Positions 9,209 through 18,212 of a stretch of DNA of 64,000 bases are shown one piece after another (positions within the stretch are counted from its first letter, which is position 1; each line of letters starts with the position of its first letter). The notes beneath the pieces are model-generated. The model worked only from the letters and a program-made list of their open reading frames with translations. It did not search any database and had not been told where the DNA came from. The position numbers and the translations under genes were made by a program. The DNA comes from Bacteriovoracaceae bacterium (GTDB lineage Bacteria; Bdellovibrionota; Bacteriovoracia; Bacteriovoracales; Bacteriovoracaceae). The stretch lies in NCBI GenBank assembly GCA_021737405.1, contig JAIPEG010000002.1, positions 1 to 64,000 of the forward strand, read 5' to 3'.

Positions 9209-9234
9209 GCCTCCCTCGCGGGAGGCTTTTTTTT
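9209..9234 (+). terminator. Intrinsic terminator of folD-gcvT-gcvH
   Basis: A 7-bp perfect GC-rich stem GCCTCCC/GGGAGGC closes a TCGC tetraloop and is followed by eight T residues. It lies just after the gcvH stop. Confidence 0.95.
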
Positions 9235-9462
9235 GTCAACTTTTTTTTTGAAAAATGAAAGTCAATATCAAACAAAGATAAAATTTATATATAAAAGTTA
9301 ATTTACATATAATTATTAAAGCTCTTCCCCTAACAAACAAGTTGACGTTTTATTTTCATTTCTTTTTTGAAGAATCTTTAAAAAATCACTTTACGAAATA
9401 TGGAAAAGTCCCGATACTCGCCTCTGTCCTAAAGTTAATATATCGATAGGTTGATTCCAATT

Positions 9463-9759
9463 ATGGTTGAAAATCAAGAACTCATACAGTTATTAAATAC
9501 AGCTATTGTTAAAACAAAAGAGAAAAGAATTGATAGCTCTTATGAAGACAGGCTTTCTGAAACATGTAGAAAACCTGCTATTCAATCTCTTTCACTAGCT
9601 ATTGAAAATTTATCAGAAACTCAAAACATCTCTCGCGATCAAGCGGCCATGCAGTTAGTTGAAACGGTTCGTGAACTTGATTCAATTTGGAGTGATTACG
9701 TGATGATGGAAGGGTTAAGCAAATTAAAAGATCTCTTAAAAACTCCCCCACAACAGTAG
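9463..9759 (+). CDS. Small helical protein of unknown function
   Basis: A 98-aa acidic, mostly helical soluble protein without signal peptide or membrane segment. I do not recognise a family. I start it at the ATG at 9463 (MVENQELIQ). The TTG at 9451 sits directly on AGG, too close for a ribosome site. The gene stands alone after about 230 bases of AT-rich DNA that follow the gcvH terminator. It runs towards the TonB-like gene, with stops two bases apart and no hairpin between them. Confidence 0.6.
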   Translation: MVENQELIQLLNTAIVKTKEKRIDSSYEDRLSETCRKPAIQSLSLAIENLSETQNISRDQAAMQLVETVRELDSIWSDYVMMEGLSKLKDLLKTPPQQ

Positions 9760-9761
9760 TT

Positions 9762-10715
9762 TTAAGATTTTACAACAAATCCCCATTCAATTTTAGCTAG
9801 ACCATTTTTCATCATACCGCTTGGTGGATTGGGAAATGGTCCGGCTCGATTGAAGCTCTCGATGGCGGCATCATCCAACTCTCTTACGCCACTTGAGCCT
9901 TTAACGTTTATTCTTACGATATTTCCTTTTGTATCTAAGATAATTTCTAAAGACGTTATTCTATTTTTACTGGCAGGAAGACGACGACCGCTCTTCCAAA
10001 GTGCCTCAGCTTTTCTTTGAATTGAGTTACCCCAATACTGCTCTAATTTTTGCTTGATACGGTGATAGAAACCGTAATATTTGTACTCAACCGTATTTAA
10101 GCGCGTCATATCCCCAAGAGGAACGTCTTCTACAAAATCATTGTTTGCAGAAAGTCCTGACTTCCCTTTAAGACCATTTTTAATACCAAGGGCTGCCAAA
10201 GAGGTTGCAGCTATTTTTTTCTTTGGTTGATTCTTTGGTGAAGTCATTCCCACTGCTAAATCAGCAAACTTTAAGTTTTTCTTAGAGACTTTTCCGCGCT
10301 TTTTCTGATTTTTAACACTCTTAGCTACCTTTTGAACCAAAGGTGTTGGCGGCGTTGGCCTATTTTGGGGTTGGACCTTACGCCCATTCTTCCTACCCTT
10401 ACCAGCTGCTTTAAATGATCCGGTTGTTTTAGCAGTCATTTGTTTTTGGAATTTTTGGGTATTTTCGCTTAGATACTTTGCCTTTTCATCACGAGTCTTA
10501 TCTTTACTCTTTTCACTCGTAACAATCTGCTTTGGCTTACTTTCATTATTTTGTAAGACAATTCGAATTCTTTTTTCTGGGGCCTTAGGTGGTGAATTTG
10601 TAAAGTCAGCGAAACGCTTAAACTCAATCACACCTAAAACACCAATGTGAATGAAAAGCGAGAGCACGAGGCTCCAGAAAATAAATTTTTTCGCTTTTTC
10701 TACATTTTTATTCAA
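9762..10715 (-). CDS. TonB/TolA-like energy-transducing envelope protein
   Basis: A 317-aa protein with an N-terminal cytoplasmic stretch, one membrane helix (about residues 12-30), a long Lys/Gln/Pro-rich periplasmic spacer and a C-terminal TonB-family domain (about residues 220-317) ending in ELDDAAIESFNRAGPFPNPP. Such proteins couple the inner-membrane proton gradient (through ExbB/ExbD or TolQ/R) to an outer-membrane partner. No exbB/D or tolQ/R lie nearby. It follows the penicillin-binding protein gene by 90 bases. The variant with PFPNPP resembles TonB C-terminal domains seen in Deltaproteobacteria-like groups, so TonB versus TolA cannot be settled here. Confidence 0.8.
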   Translation of the reverse strand: MNKNVEKAKKFIFWSLVLSLFIHIGVLGVIEFKRFADFTNSPPKAPEKRIRIVLQNNESKPKQIVTSEKSKDKTRDEKAKYLSENTQKFQKQMTAKTTGSFKAAGKGRKNGRKVQPQNRPTPPTPLVQKVAKSVKNQKKRGKVSKKNLKFADLAVGMTSPKNQPKKKIAATSLAALGIKNGLKGKSGLSANNDFVEDVPLGDMTRLNTVEYKYYGFYHRIKQKLEQYWGNSIQRKAEALWKSGRRLPASKNRITSLEIILDTKGNIVRINVKGSSGVRELDDAAIESFNRAGPFPNPPSGMMKNGLAKIEWGFVVKS

Positions 10716-10805
10716 GCCATCACCAACTAGAAAAGGTTTGTTAATCCTTATCGGTGAAAGCTTTACTCATTTAATGAAAAATTCTTCTTTATTTAAAATC
10801 GGTAA

Positions 10806-13553
10806 TTATTGGTTATTGTAATAGTCATCTTCTTCGAGAATTGGACCAGTTGGACCATTTTGTTGACTATCTTCATCGGTTTCTTGCTGCCCACCTGGCT
10901 CTGTTCCCTCTACAAATGACTCTAAAAAGCCCTTTTCATTGCCTGGTCTCAAAGGCTTTCCAGTCTCTTTATCAATGAGAACGTTTACAATCCCCTGGGG
11001 TGGTCTGAAGTCATATTCCCCATACTTCTTAAGGCCTGCGGCCATGAATTCTTTCCATGTAGGAAGCGCGGCCTTTGCGCCCGTTTCACCAAAGCCTAGT
11101 GTTTGATTCTCATCAAAACCTGTCCATACACCCGTTACGATATTCTGACTAAAGCCCAAGAACCATGCGTCAACATAGTTATTCGTAGTTCCTGTTTTAC
11201 CACCCAGAAAAGTCGAAACTGATTTTGCACTTCTTCCAGTGCCGTGAAGAACAACTCCTCTTAATAAATTTGTCATTAAATATGCCAGCCTAGAGTCATA
11301 AACCTGATCTCCACCTAAAGTGAGTAAAAAAGGATTTTGTTTTTCATCGACAACCTCCTCTTCTCCTCCTGTCTCTGCGCCTTTTGGTATATTAGGTATT
11401 GGCGTTGATTCAGCAATAACAACTTCTGTTTTCTCTTTTGGCTTAAGGTCATCATAAGCTTCATCGAAGGCAACTGCACTTCCGAAACGATCTGTAATGG
11501 ATATGATTGATTTAGGAGTTACTCTTTTTCCGCCATTAGGAAAGACTGCATAAGTGCTTACAAGATCCATAAGCGTTACGCCAAATGAACCCAGTGCAAG
11601 AGAGAGGTCTTTATCAAGGTCTGCATTTAAACCAATTCGATCAACGAACTCTAAGATCTTCGTAACTCCAAGATCACTGGCAATCTTAACCGTTGGAACG
11701 TTCCTAGACTGTTCTAAGCTATTTCTTAAGGTTGTTGGTCCTTTAAATTGCCCATCATAGTTTCGAGGCTTCCAGTTTAATGATTCATCCACACCACCTA
11801 ATGTCTCTGGTGAATCTATTATGATAGACGCTGGCGTATAACCATTCTCTAGAGCTGCTGCAAATAAAATCGGCTTAAATGAAGAGCCTGGTTGTCTTTT
11901 AGATTGAATCGCGCGATTAAACTGACTTTTACTAAAGTCAGACCCTCCCACCAGGGAGATGATATTGCCATTTTCAGGATTCATCGCAACAAGCGCTCCC
12001 TCAGCATCGGGCTTTTGGTCCAACAAGAGCTTTAAGTAGGTTTGCTGACCAATAGTCTTTTTAACTTCTGTGGCCTGCTTGTCTATATATTCTACATAAT
12101 CTCTTCCAACATTATCTCGAAGACGGACGCTTTCATCTAAAACTGAAACTAGAACAACATCACCTACTTTTAATATTGAACTAGGCTTTGTCACATAAGG
12201 ATAAAAATTTCTTTCTTCTGAAATTTTTCTTTCATGGGCCCATCTAAAACCGTCATAAGGAATAATACCAACCACTCCACCAACATCGACATAAACAATA
12301 CGGGCCCAATCATCGATGGATAGAACCACTCCTTGATAGGTCTCTAGCTTTTTAATATATTTTTTGAAGATTGAATTTTCAGATGTCCCCGGAATAAATC
12401 GTTTACGCTTTACAACCTTTCTAAATTCTTCTCTAAAGGCCTTTAAATCAGTTAGCTCTTCTAGTGTTAGAGTTAGCTCATATTCTTTTTCATTAGCATT
12501 ATTTAAAGTAAAGAAAGTTGATTCTGATTTATAAAAATCCTTTAAGAATTTTTCTCTCCACTCATCTAAGGACTCAATTTCGATGTGATTTAGCGGTCCC
12601 TTAAAACCCTGCCTCTTATCTACTTCTTTTACTGTTTTTAAAATTTCGTCTTCTGCTTTCTTTTGCAGCTCATAATCAATAGATGTTTGAACGATGTATC
12701 CATTTGCTAGGAAATTATCATTTCCAACAAGGGAGACGACTCTTTGGCGAACCCAGTCAGTAAAGTGCCCAGCCTTAAATCCATCATTCTTTCGAATACG
12801 AAACTGTGTTTTTTCATTAACTGCTTCTTCGTACTCTTCCTTGGTTATTTTTCCGGTATCAAACATTCTTTTTAAAACATAGAGCTGGCGAATCCTTGCT
12901 CTTTTAGGATTTACATAGGGTGAATACTTTCCTGGTGCAACCAAAAGTCCCGCGACCTGGGAAGCTTCTGCGACCGTAGCCTCTGACAATGACTTTCCAA
13001 AATACCCCTCAAAGGCTGACTTGACGCCATAATAGCCTCCTCCCAAATAAACTTGGTTAAGGTAGAGAAATAATATTTCTTCTTTCGTAAATTTTTCTTC
13101 AATTCTCTGGGCCAACAGAAAGTCTTTGATCTTCCTCGTGATAGACCTTTCTCTACTTAAAAGAAGAGATTTCGCTACCTGCTGTGTAATAGTACTTCCC
13201 CCTTGAACAACTCTTCCTGCTTTGAGGTTTGCAACGAGGGCCCTGATTACACCCATATAATCGACACCTGTATGCTCATAGAATGAATCATCTTCAGCCG
13301 ACAAAAAGGCATCGATGATCCTTCTCGGAATTTCCTCAAACTTAGCGACCTCTCTATTTTCAATTCCTAAGTCAGCTAAAACAGTTCCATCTTTTGAAAG
13401 AATTTTTGAGGGAATGGCTGGATGGTAATCGTTTAGAGAACTAATTTTTGGTAAATCAAATGAGAAGTATATCAGTATTGAAGTGGCACAAATTCCACCA
13501 AAAACACCCAAACTAATTATCGCTATTATCAATCGTGTAATATTTTTTTTCAT
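10806..13553 (-). CDS. Class A penicillin-binding protein (PBP1A type)
   Basis: Bifunctional peptidoglycan synthase anchored in the inner membrane by an N-terminal helix (about residues 9-31). The GT51 glycosyltransferase domain (about 55-230) has SAEDDSFYEHTGVD with its catalytic Glu and the GGSTITQQ motif. An OB-like insertion lies between the domains, as in PBP1A. The transpeptidase shows SxxK as SSFK, SxN as SRN and KTG as KTGTT. The acidic, Gln-rich C-terminal tail looks disordered. At 915 aa it is a little long. The ATG overlaps the stop of the patatin-like gene by 4 bases, so it belongs to the xseB operon. Confidence 0.95.
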   Translation of the reverse strand: MKKNITRLIIAIISLGVFGGICATSILIYFSFDLPKISSLNDYHPAIPSKILSKDGTVLADLGIENREVAKFEEIPRRIIDAFLSAEDDSFYEHTGVDYMGVIRALVANLKAGRVVQGGSTITQQVAKSLLLSRERSITRKIKDFLLAQRIEEKFTKEEILFLYLNQVYLGGGYYGVKSAFEGYFGKSLSEATVAEASQVAGLLVAPGKYSPYVNPKRARIRQLYVLKRMFDTGKITKEEYEEAVNEKTQFRIRKNDGFKAGHFTDWVRQRVVSLVGNDNFLANGYIVQTSIDYELQKKAEDEILKTVKEVDKRQGFKGPLNHIEIESLDEWREKFLKDFYKSESTFFTLNNANEKEYELTLTLEELTDLKAFREEFRKVVKRKRFIPGTSENSIFKKYIKKLETYQGVVLSIDDWARIVYVDVGGVVGIIPYDGFRWAHERKISEERNFYPYVTKPSSILKVGDVVLVSVLDESVRLRDNVGRDYVEYIDKQATEVKKTIGQQTYLKLLLDQKPDAEGALVAMNPENGNIISLVGGSDFSKSQFNRAIQSKRQPGSSFKPILFAAALENGYTPASIIIDSPETLGGVDESLNWKPRNYDGQFKGPTTLRNSLEQSRNVPTVKIASDLGVTKILEFVDRIGLNADLDKDLSLALGSFGVTLMDLVSTYAVFPNGGKRVTPKSIISITDRFGSAVAFDEAYDDLKPKEKTEVVIAESTPIPNIPKGAETGGEEEVVDEKQNPFLLTLGGDQVYDSRLAYLMTNLLRGVVLHGTGRSAKSVSTFLGGKTGTTNNYVDAWFLGFSQNIVTGVWTGFDENQTLGFGETGAKAALPTWKEFMAAGLKKYGEYDFRPPQGIVNVLIDKETGKPLRPGNEKGFLESFVEGTEPGGQQETDEDSQQNGPTGPILEEDDYYNNQ

Positions 13554-14500
13554 AAACTGTTCTTTTCGCCCTTTAAGGAGTGTATTTCCTTTTTGGCTAA
13601 GCTTTTACTTTTAAAAACTAAATCCGCTATTTTCGTTAAATCATCAATTTCAAATTCTTTTAAAGGATAGGAAACTAGTATATCCGCTTTTCCTTCACTC
13701 TTTAAGGTAACAGAAGCTGCTTTTTCAAAAATTCCATTAAAAAAGCCCGACCCTCTTGACCATGTAATCCCATTAACAAGGAGGTCAATATAAATGATTC
13801 TTTTAACGCCAATATCGTATATTTCTTTTTTACCTATCGTTTTGTAGGTAAAGGCAGGCTGAAGGTCGTTGTTTAGAATACCCTTATGGTCAAGATTTGC
13901 CATCAATAGGCTTTCAAGGTCTCCGCGCTTATGAAAAGTTACCGCTTTTTTTGATTCACTCCAAGTCGGTATCATTAATGTAAGCCTGCCCTCTTCAATT
14001 CTCTTACCTTTTAATTCATTAATTAATTTTTTCTTAACTAGCTCCAACCATTCCTTTTCAAAAATCGGCTCGCCATCTAACTCGTTGATGAATTTAAAAA
14101 ACTTCCATTCTATATAATCTGGTTCAAAACCAAAGGCGTAATAGGCTGCGATGATACTTGATAGACCATGCCCAACAATTACCAAGGGCTCTTCCCCGGC
14201 CAATTTCAACTGCTTCAAAAGAGCAATGTGACTCAAGCTTCTATATCCACCCGCCCCCAAGATTAAGGCCGTTGGAATTTTACTATCTTTAGGGACTGTC
14301 TTAGTTTCAATGTTTCCCTCAAGAGGTAATGGACCTACCGTAGTAACGGCCTCATTGGTAATACTAGGTACAGGCTTTGTGTTGACTGATGACCAATCAA
14401 CAGTCATAGACTGATCAACGAGAGAACTCGAGCTACTTTGATGACCACAACCAAAAGCTAGAATTGATAAAAAAGTAAAAAGAACATTAGCTATCCTCAA
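13550..14500 (-). CDS. Patatin-like lipoprotein, probable pseudoenzyme
   Basis: A 316-aa protein with a signal peptide ending in a lipobox-like AFGC (Cys18), then a Ser-rich linker and a patatin-type domain. The oxyanion region reads LILGAGGYRSLSHIALLKQL, as in patatins. The nucleophile elbow, normally GxSxG, reads GHGLS, which places Gly where Ser should be. The Asp of the DGG/A motif may survive as DIG. It may therefore bind rather than cleave a lipid. The start is the TTG at 14500, with GGAAGAG just upstream, and overlaps the xseB stop by 14 bases. It is coupled to the PBP gene, which suggests an envelope role. Confidence 0.65.
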   Translation of the reverse strand: MRIANVLFTFLSILAFGCGHQSSSSSLVDQSMTVDWSSVNTKPVPSITNEAVTTVGPLPLEGNIETKTVPKDSKIPTALILGAGGYRSLSHIALLKQLKLAGEEPLVIVGHGLSSIIAAYYAFGFEPDYIEWKFFKFINELDGEPIFEKEWLELVKKKLINELKGKRIEEGRLTLMIPTWSESKKAVTFHKRGDLESLLMANLDHKGILNNDLQPAFTYKTIGKKEIYDIGVKRIIYIDLLVNGITWSRGSGFFNGIFEKAASVTLKSEGKADILVSYPLKEFEIDDLTKIADLVFKSKSLAKKEIHSLKGEKNSL

Positions 14501-14708
14501 TTAGCTCTTCCTCTAGGCTTTGAGAAAGCTTAGATATTTTCTTCTCCACTTTTTCTAAATGACTTTTACATTCTTTATAAAGAAGGACGCCTTTTTCAAA
14601 CATCTCGAGACTACGCTCTAGTTCTAGATCTTTTGACTCAAGTTCTTCTACAATCTTCTCTAAATTCTCTAGTGAAGACTCAAAGGTTTCTTTTTTCTTA
14701 TTCGTCAT
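14487..14708 (-). CDS. xseB: Exodeoxyribonuclease VII small subunit
   Basis: A 73-aa acidic coiled-coil protein with the family pattern FESSLENLEKIVEELES and LERSLEMFEKGVLLYKECKSHLEKVEKKI. It binds XseA to form the single-strand-specific exonuclease VII. The xseA gene is not in the window. I start it at the ATG at 14708, with AGGAG 6 bases upstream. A longer reading from 14747 adds a Cys-rich stretch foreign to the family. Just upstream lie a GACGCGTC palindrome (14719-14726) and a GTCAC-N4-GTGAC inverted repeat (14727-14740), which may be regulatory. Confidence 0.9.
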   Translation of the reverse strand: MTNKKKETFESSLENLEKIVEELESKDLELERSLEMFEKGVLLYKECKSHLEKVEKKISKLSQSLEEELIEDS

Positions 14709-14893
14709 GGATTCTCCTGACGCGTCGTCACAAGAGTGACATACCAATTAACTTTTCATTGAAAATTCTGCCTTATTAGAAGGAATCTGTACACAATATC
14801 GATTAGTTACGCGGGGGGATAAATTTGCCCGTGTGAAGGAATTGGCACCTGTTGTTATATTGGAGGTAGATAAAACCACCATGGAGGGTGCGT

Positions 14894-15736
14894 TTGAAAG
14901 AATTATGGGTTCCCCTATCAGGTGCAATGGCTCAACAAAGAAAGGTTGAGACCATCGCCAACAACGTAGCAAACGCTAATACCACGGCCTTTAAGAAAGA
15001 CCGTGCCGTTTTCAAGGAACACCTCACCGCCCATGAAAAAGGAATTGATGTTGATCTACCAAGTAAAGAGTTTGCACCTGAAGATTTCTACAGAACATAT
15101 GGCGCGGAAAATGCCCACGTTGTTGTGGATGGTACTTATACAAATTTTGCTCAAGGTCCAATAAGACCAACCAGAAACCCCTTCGATCTTGCACTTGAGG
15201 GAAAAGGCTTTTTAGAAGTCTTAGGTCCAAATGGAATTCGCTACACTAGAAAAGGAAATCTTACCGTTAATCAAGAGGGAGAGATCGTTAATGACTTAGG
15301 GATGAAAATCCTCTCTAGAGTTGATCTGCCTGAGGTGGGAGATGGAAACGAAGTTGTTGATGTCATTAAACAAATTCCTGCACCTAATGAAAGAGTCATA
15401 AAAATTCAAAAAGGTCCTATCACCATTAATAATCAAGGCGAGATCTTTCAAAATGGTAATCTCATTGCCCAACTTAACCTTGTTGAATTTAGGGACCCAA
15501 GCGTCTTAAAGAAAGAGGGTAACTCTCTTTACATTAATGAGGACAGTAGAAATGTTAAAAAATCCCAACGTGAATCGATTGTTCATCAAGGGGCCCTAGA
15601 GCTGTCAAATGTTAATACTGTCGAAGAGATGAGTAATTTAATTAAGGCGCACAGACAGCTTGAAACTATTCAGCGGGCCATTAAGTCCTACGACAACATG
15701 GCAAACAAAGCTTACAACGAAATTGCGAGGTTTTAG
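14894..15736 (+). CDS. flgF: Flagellar basal-body rod protein FlgF
   Basis: Proximal rod subunit exported by the flagellar type III system. The N-terminal rod signature IANNVANANTTAFKKDRAVF and C-terminal helix with LSNVNTVEEMSNLIKAHRQLETIQRAIKS-like pattern are typical, and the central NPFDLALEGKGFLEV is the FlgF/G/E core. I place the start at the TTG at 14894, because GGAGG (14883-14887) lies six bases upstream. A GTG at 14888 abuts that site. It opens the operon flgF-G-A-H-I-J-M-N-K-L. FlgF rather than FlgG is inferred from position and N-terminus. Confidence 0.88.
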   Translation: MKELWVPLSGAMAQQRKVETIANNVANANTTAFKKDRAVFKEHLTAHEKGIDVDLPSKEFAPEDFYRTYGAENAHVVVDGTYTNFAQGPIRPTRNPFDLALEGKGFLEVLGPNGIRYTRKGNLTVNQEGEIVNDLGMKILSRVDLPEVGDGNEVVDVIKQIPAPNERVIKIQKGPITINNQGEIFQNGNLIAQLNLVEFRDPSVLKKEGNSLYINEDSRNVKKSQRESIVHQGALELSNVNTVEEMSNLIKAHRQLETIQRAIKSYDNMANKAYNEIARF

Positions 15737-15739
15737 AGT

Positions 15740-16576
15740 ATGAAATACTTAACTCTTTTTTGCTTACTCATTTCTTTTCAATCTTTTGCTTTATCGAGGG
15801 CACTTAATACAGCAGCAACAGGAATGGCGGCACAAGAAGCCCATGTAAATACGATTTCCAATAATATTGCTAACGTCAACACTACTGGCTACAAGAAAGA
15901 ACGTACTGAATTTGAAAGTCTTCATTATCATACAATTAAAGAAGCTGGTAGTAGAACGAGTAACAATAGTGTTCACAATGTTGGTCATCAAGTTGGAAGC
16001 GGAACGAAAGTTTCAGGGATTACTCGTGAGTTTAGCCAAGGTGCTCCTCAGATTACCAATGGCCCTTTTGATTTAATGATTAACGGAGAGGGCTTTTTTG
16101 GAATAGCTATGCCTGATCAAACAGTTAGCTTTACCAGAGACGGTAGCTTTAATGTTAATAGCCAAGGCCTACTTGTAAATAAGCAAGGCTATACGGTAGT
16201 TCCAAACATTCAATTTCCCGCAAACACTATGAGCATTAATATAACTGAGGCTGGAATAGTGGAGGCGTTTCTTAAAAATCAAATCGAGCCAGCTAATGTT
16301 GGGCAAATACCAGTATTCACATTCACCAACCCCACCGGCCTTCAGGCCCTTGGTGGCAATAACTATCGACCATCAATGTCCAGTGGCCCCGCGATACAAA
16401 ACATTGCCGGAGATTCGAATGCTGGCATCATTCGCCAAGGTGCACTTGAGGCATCAAATGTATCGATAATGAGTGAAATGACGAATTTAATTAAGGCACA
16501 AAGAGCGTATGAAATGAATTCAAAAGTTATGAAAGTCGCAGATGAAATTTTACAAACAGTAAATACAATCAGGTAA
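15740..16576 (+). CDS. flgG: Flagellar distal rod protein FlgG with a Sec-like N-terminal extension
   Basis: The body matches FlgG: RALNTAATGMAAQ, ISNNIANVNTTGYKKERTEF and a C-terminal GALEASNVSIMSEMTNLIKAQRAYEMNSK. FlgG proteins normally begin at the equivalent of the Leu-Ser-Arg-Ala-Leu stretch and travel through the flagellar export gate. Here about 17 residues precede it (MKYLTLFCLLISFQSFA), which have the lysine, hydrophobic core and small-residue cleavage site of a Sec signal peptide. I find no ATG, GTG or TTG in frame closer to the canonical start. The gene lies 3 bases after flgF and 2 bases before flgA. Confidence 0.92.
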   Translation: MKYLTLFCLLISFQSFALSRALNTAATGMAAQEAHVNTISNNIANVNTTGYKKERTEFESLHYHTIKEAGSRTSNNSVHNVGHQVGSGTKVSGITREFSQGAPQITNGPFDLMINGEGFFGIAMPDQTVSFTRDGSFNVNSQGLLVNKQGYTVVPNIQFPANTMSINITEAGIVEAFLKNQIEPANVGQIPVFTFTNPTGLQALGGNNYRPSMSSGPAIQNIAGDSNAGIIRQGALEASNVSIMSEMTNLIKAQRAYEMNSKVMKVADEILQTVNTIR

Positions 16577-16578
16577 TA

Positions 16579-17454
16579 ATGTTAAAAATCTTAGTATTCA
16601 TTAATTTATTTTTATCCTCATCAATGGCCTGCGAAGTCAGGGGTCCTAAGCTTATATTGTGGGACAAAAGTAAAACAGGTAGCAGGCCAGCAGCGGCACT
16701 CTCTTTTAAGAATTGCAACGATAAAGACATTGAAAAAATTCAGTCTTTCACTAGTGACTTTGAAGGAACGTTGAGCTCCCGTATTTTTCAAAGTGAAACC
16801 GGAATAAAAGTTTCAATGACAAACATAATTAAAATCGACTCTTTGGAAAGCTTTCTTAATGACAGAGTAGATAAAAATAGAGAATGGCGCTTTATAAACA
16901 CAAGCCTAGTCGGCACCAATGAATCCATCGTTACTGTAAATGAAGGACAATCTATCAATGTAGACTGTTCTCTTTGTAAAAACACTGGTGAAAAGAATGT
17001 TAAAATCGAGCTAAGAGATCCAATAAAAGGGAGTTATAAAGCATTTTGGTCAAAGGGGGATTTAGCTGCCAAGACAACTGCTCTTGTCTGCCTTGATAAC
17101 TTGAATGTTAACAATCAACCACTAAGCCCTAGATTTTTCAGAGAAAAAATCACCTACAGCACTCGCCCAGATCAGTTTTTCACAAGTGCTCCACAAACAG
17201 TTTTTTACAAATTAAACAAAGCAAAGGTAAAGGGCGAAGCCATTCATTTTCAAGATCTCACCCCTGTTAATCTTGTAAAAATGGGAAATCCCGTAACTGT
17301 CATACTCAGGAATGAAAGCTTATCGCTTGAGGGTTCTGCTATACCTGGCCAATCTGGAAGGCTTGGTGAGCGTATTCGGCTAAAGAATGTCAGAACACAA
17401 AAAACGATCATTGGTAAAGTTATTGATTTTAATAAAGTAGAGGTAGAACTATGA
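16579..17454 (+). CDS. flgA: Flagellar P-ring assembly protein FlgA
   Basis: Periplasmic chaperone for polymerisation of FlgI into the P ring. It begins with a Sec signal (MLKILVFINLFLSSSMA). The C-terminal SAF-like region fits FlgA: the run GEAIHFQDLTPVNLVKMGNPVTV, then GSAIPGQSGRLGERIRLKN and a final KVIDFNKVEVEL. The N-terminal half is divergent. Length (291 aa) is somewhat long for the family. Its stop overlaps the flgH start by 4 bases. Position between flgG and flgH supports the call. Confidence 0.85.
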   Translation: MLKILVFINLFLSSSMACEVRGPKLILWDKSKTGSRPAAALSFKNCNDKDIEKIQSFTSDFEGTLSSRIFQSETGIKVSMTNIIKIDSLESFLNDRVDKNREWRFINTSLVGTNESIVTVNEGQSINVDCSLCKNTGEKNVKIELRDPIKGSYKAFWSKGDLAAKTTALVCLDNLNVNNQPLSPRFFREKITYSTRPDQFFTSAPQTVFYKLNKAKVKGEAIHFQDLTPVNLVKMGNPVTVILRNESLSLEGSAIPGQSGRLGERIRLKNVRTQKTIIGKVIDFNKVEVEL

Positions 17455-18209
17455 AGCAACTTCGTGGTCTTTTAATTATTTCTTTTTGTCTCCTTTGTAC
17501 ATCTTGTGCAAATTACATATCCCAAATGCATCGCGAATTCGATCGTGCAGACGGCGAGCCAGCACCCGTTGCTCGTGATAAATTTGCGCTATATCGACAA
17601 GGAAGTAAGAACAAAGGCCCAGCACCAATGTTAAATTCTGCCAACAATCCCTACATCGCCCCGAATATTAAAAGGCAATATGAACCTCAAGACCAACCAA
17701 AGAAAAGATTTAAAGCGAATGACCTTTCTGATAATTCTAACGATGGGTCACTGTGGTCAGGAGCAGAAGGAAAGAACAACTTTCTCTTCACAGAAAACAA
17801 AGACAAATCAAATGGGGACATCATTCTTTTAAAAGTCGCTGGGAAATTAAAAAACGAAATCACAGCTGAACTTAAGAGGGCGTTTCCTTCTCCTATCGAA
17901 AAGAAAAAAGATGAGGGAGACAAGAAAGAAGCGGCTCCAGGCAAAGAGCCTGCTTCAGCTAAAAATGATTCCGAAGAAGATTCCGATGTCGATGCTAGTG
18001 GTGACAAGATCTATGATCGCGTTTCAAGCGTTGTTGTTGAAGAGATAAACCAGGACCACTTATTACTAAGAGGTCGAAAAAATGTTTTATACAAAAACAG
18101 AAAAAGAGTCGTTGAAATTCAAGCGCTGGTTTCACGCCGAGACATATTGGATGACGACACTATTCACAGCAACAAAATACTTGAAAGCCAAGTATCTGTA
18201 CTAAGGTAA
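17451..18209 (+). CDS. flgH: Flagellar L-ring lipoprotein FlgH
   Basis: Outer-membrane lipoprotein that forms the L ring. The signal ends in a lipobox-like CTSC. The conserved core includes SLWSGAEGKNNFLFTENK, then NGDIILLKV and the C-terminal IYDRVSSVVVEEI. A strongly charged, low-complexity insert (about residues 146-185: Lys-rich, then Glu/Ala/Ser/Asp-rich) interrupts the core. It overlaps flgA and lies 3 bases before flgI. The presence of an L ring tells of a complete Gram-negative basal body. Confidence 0.9.
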   Translation: MKQLRGLLIISFCLLCTSCANYISQMHREFDRADGEPAPVARDKFALYRQGSKNKGPAPMLNSANNPYIAPNIKRQYEPQDQPKKRFKANDLSDNSNDGSLWSGAEGKNNFLFTENKDKSNGDIILLKVAGKLKNEITAELKRAFPSPIEKKKDEGDKKEAAPGKEPASAKNDSEEDSDVDASGDKIYDRVSSVVVEEINQDHLLLRGRKNVLYKNRKRVVEIQALVSRRDILDDDTIHSNKILESQVSVLR

Positions 18210-18212
18210 TTT

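Noticed and set aside
9235..9462. A glycine riboswitch or small RNA near the gcv operon
   Set aside because: The region after the terminator is AT-rich without paired conserved stems, and folD has only a short leader.
14860..14890. TTGGCACCTGTTGTTAT near 14843 as a sigma-54 promoter for flgF
   Set aside because: The -24-like GGCAC is present, but no GC dinucleotide stands at the correct -12 spacing.
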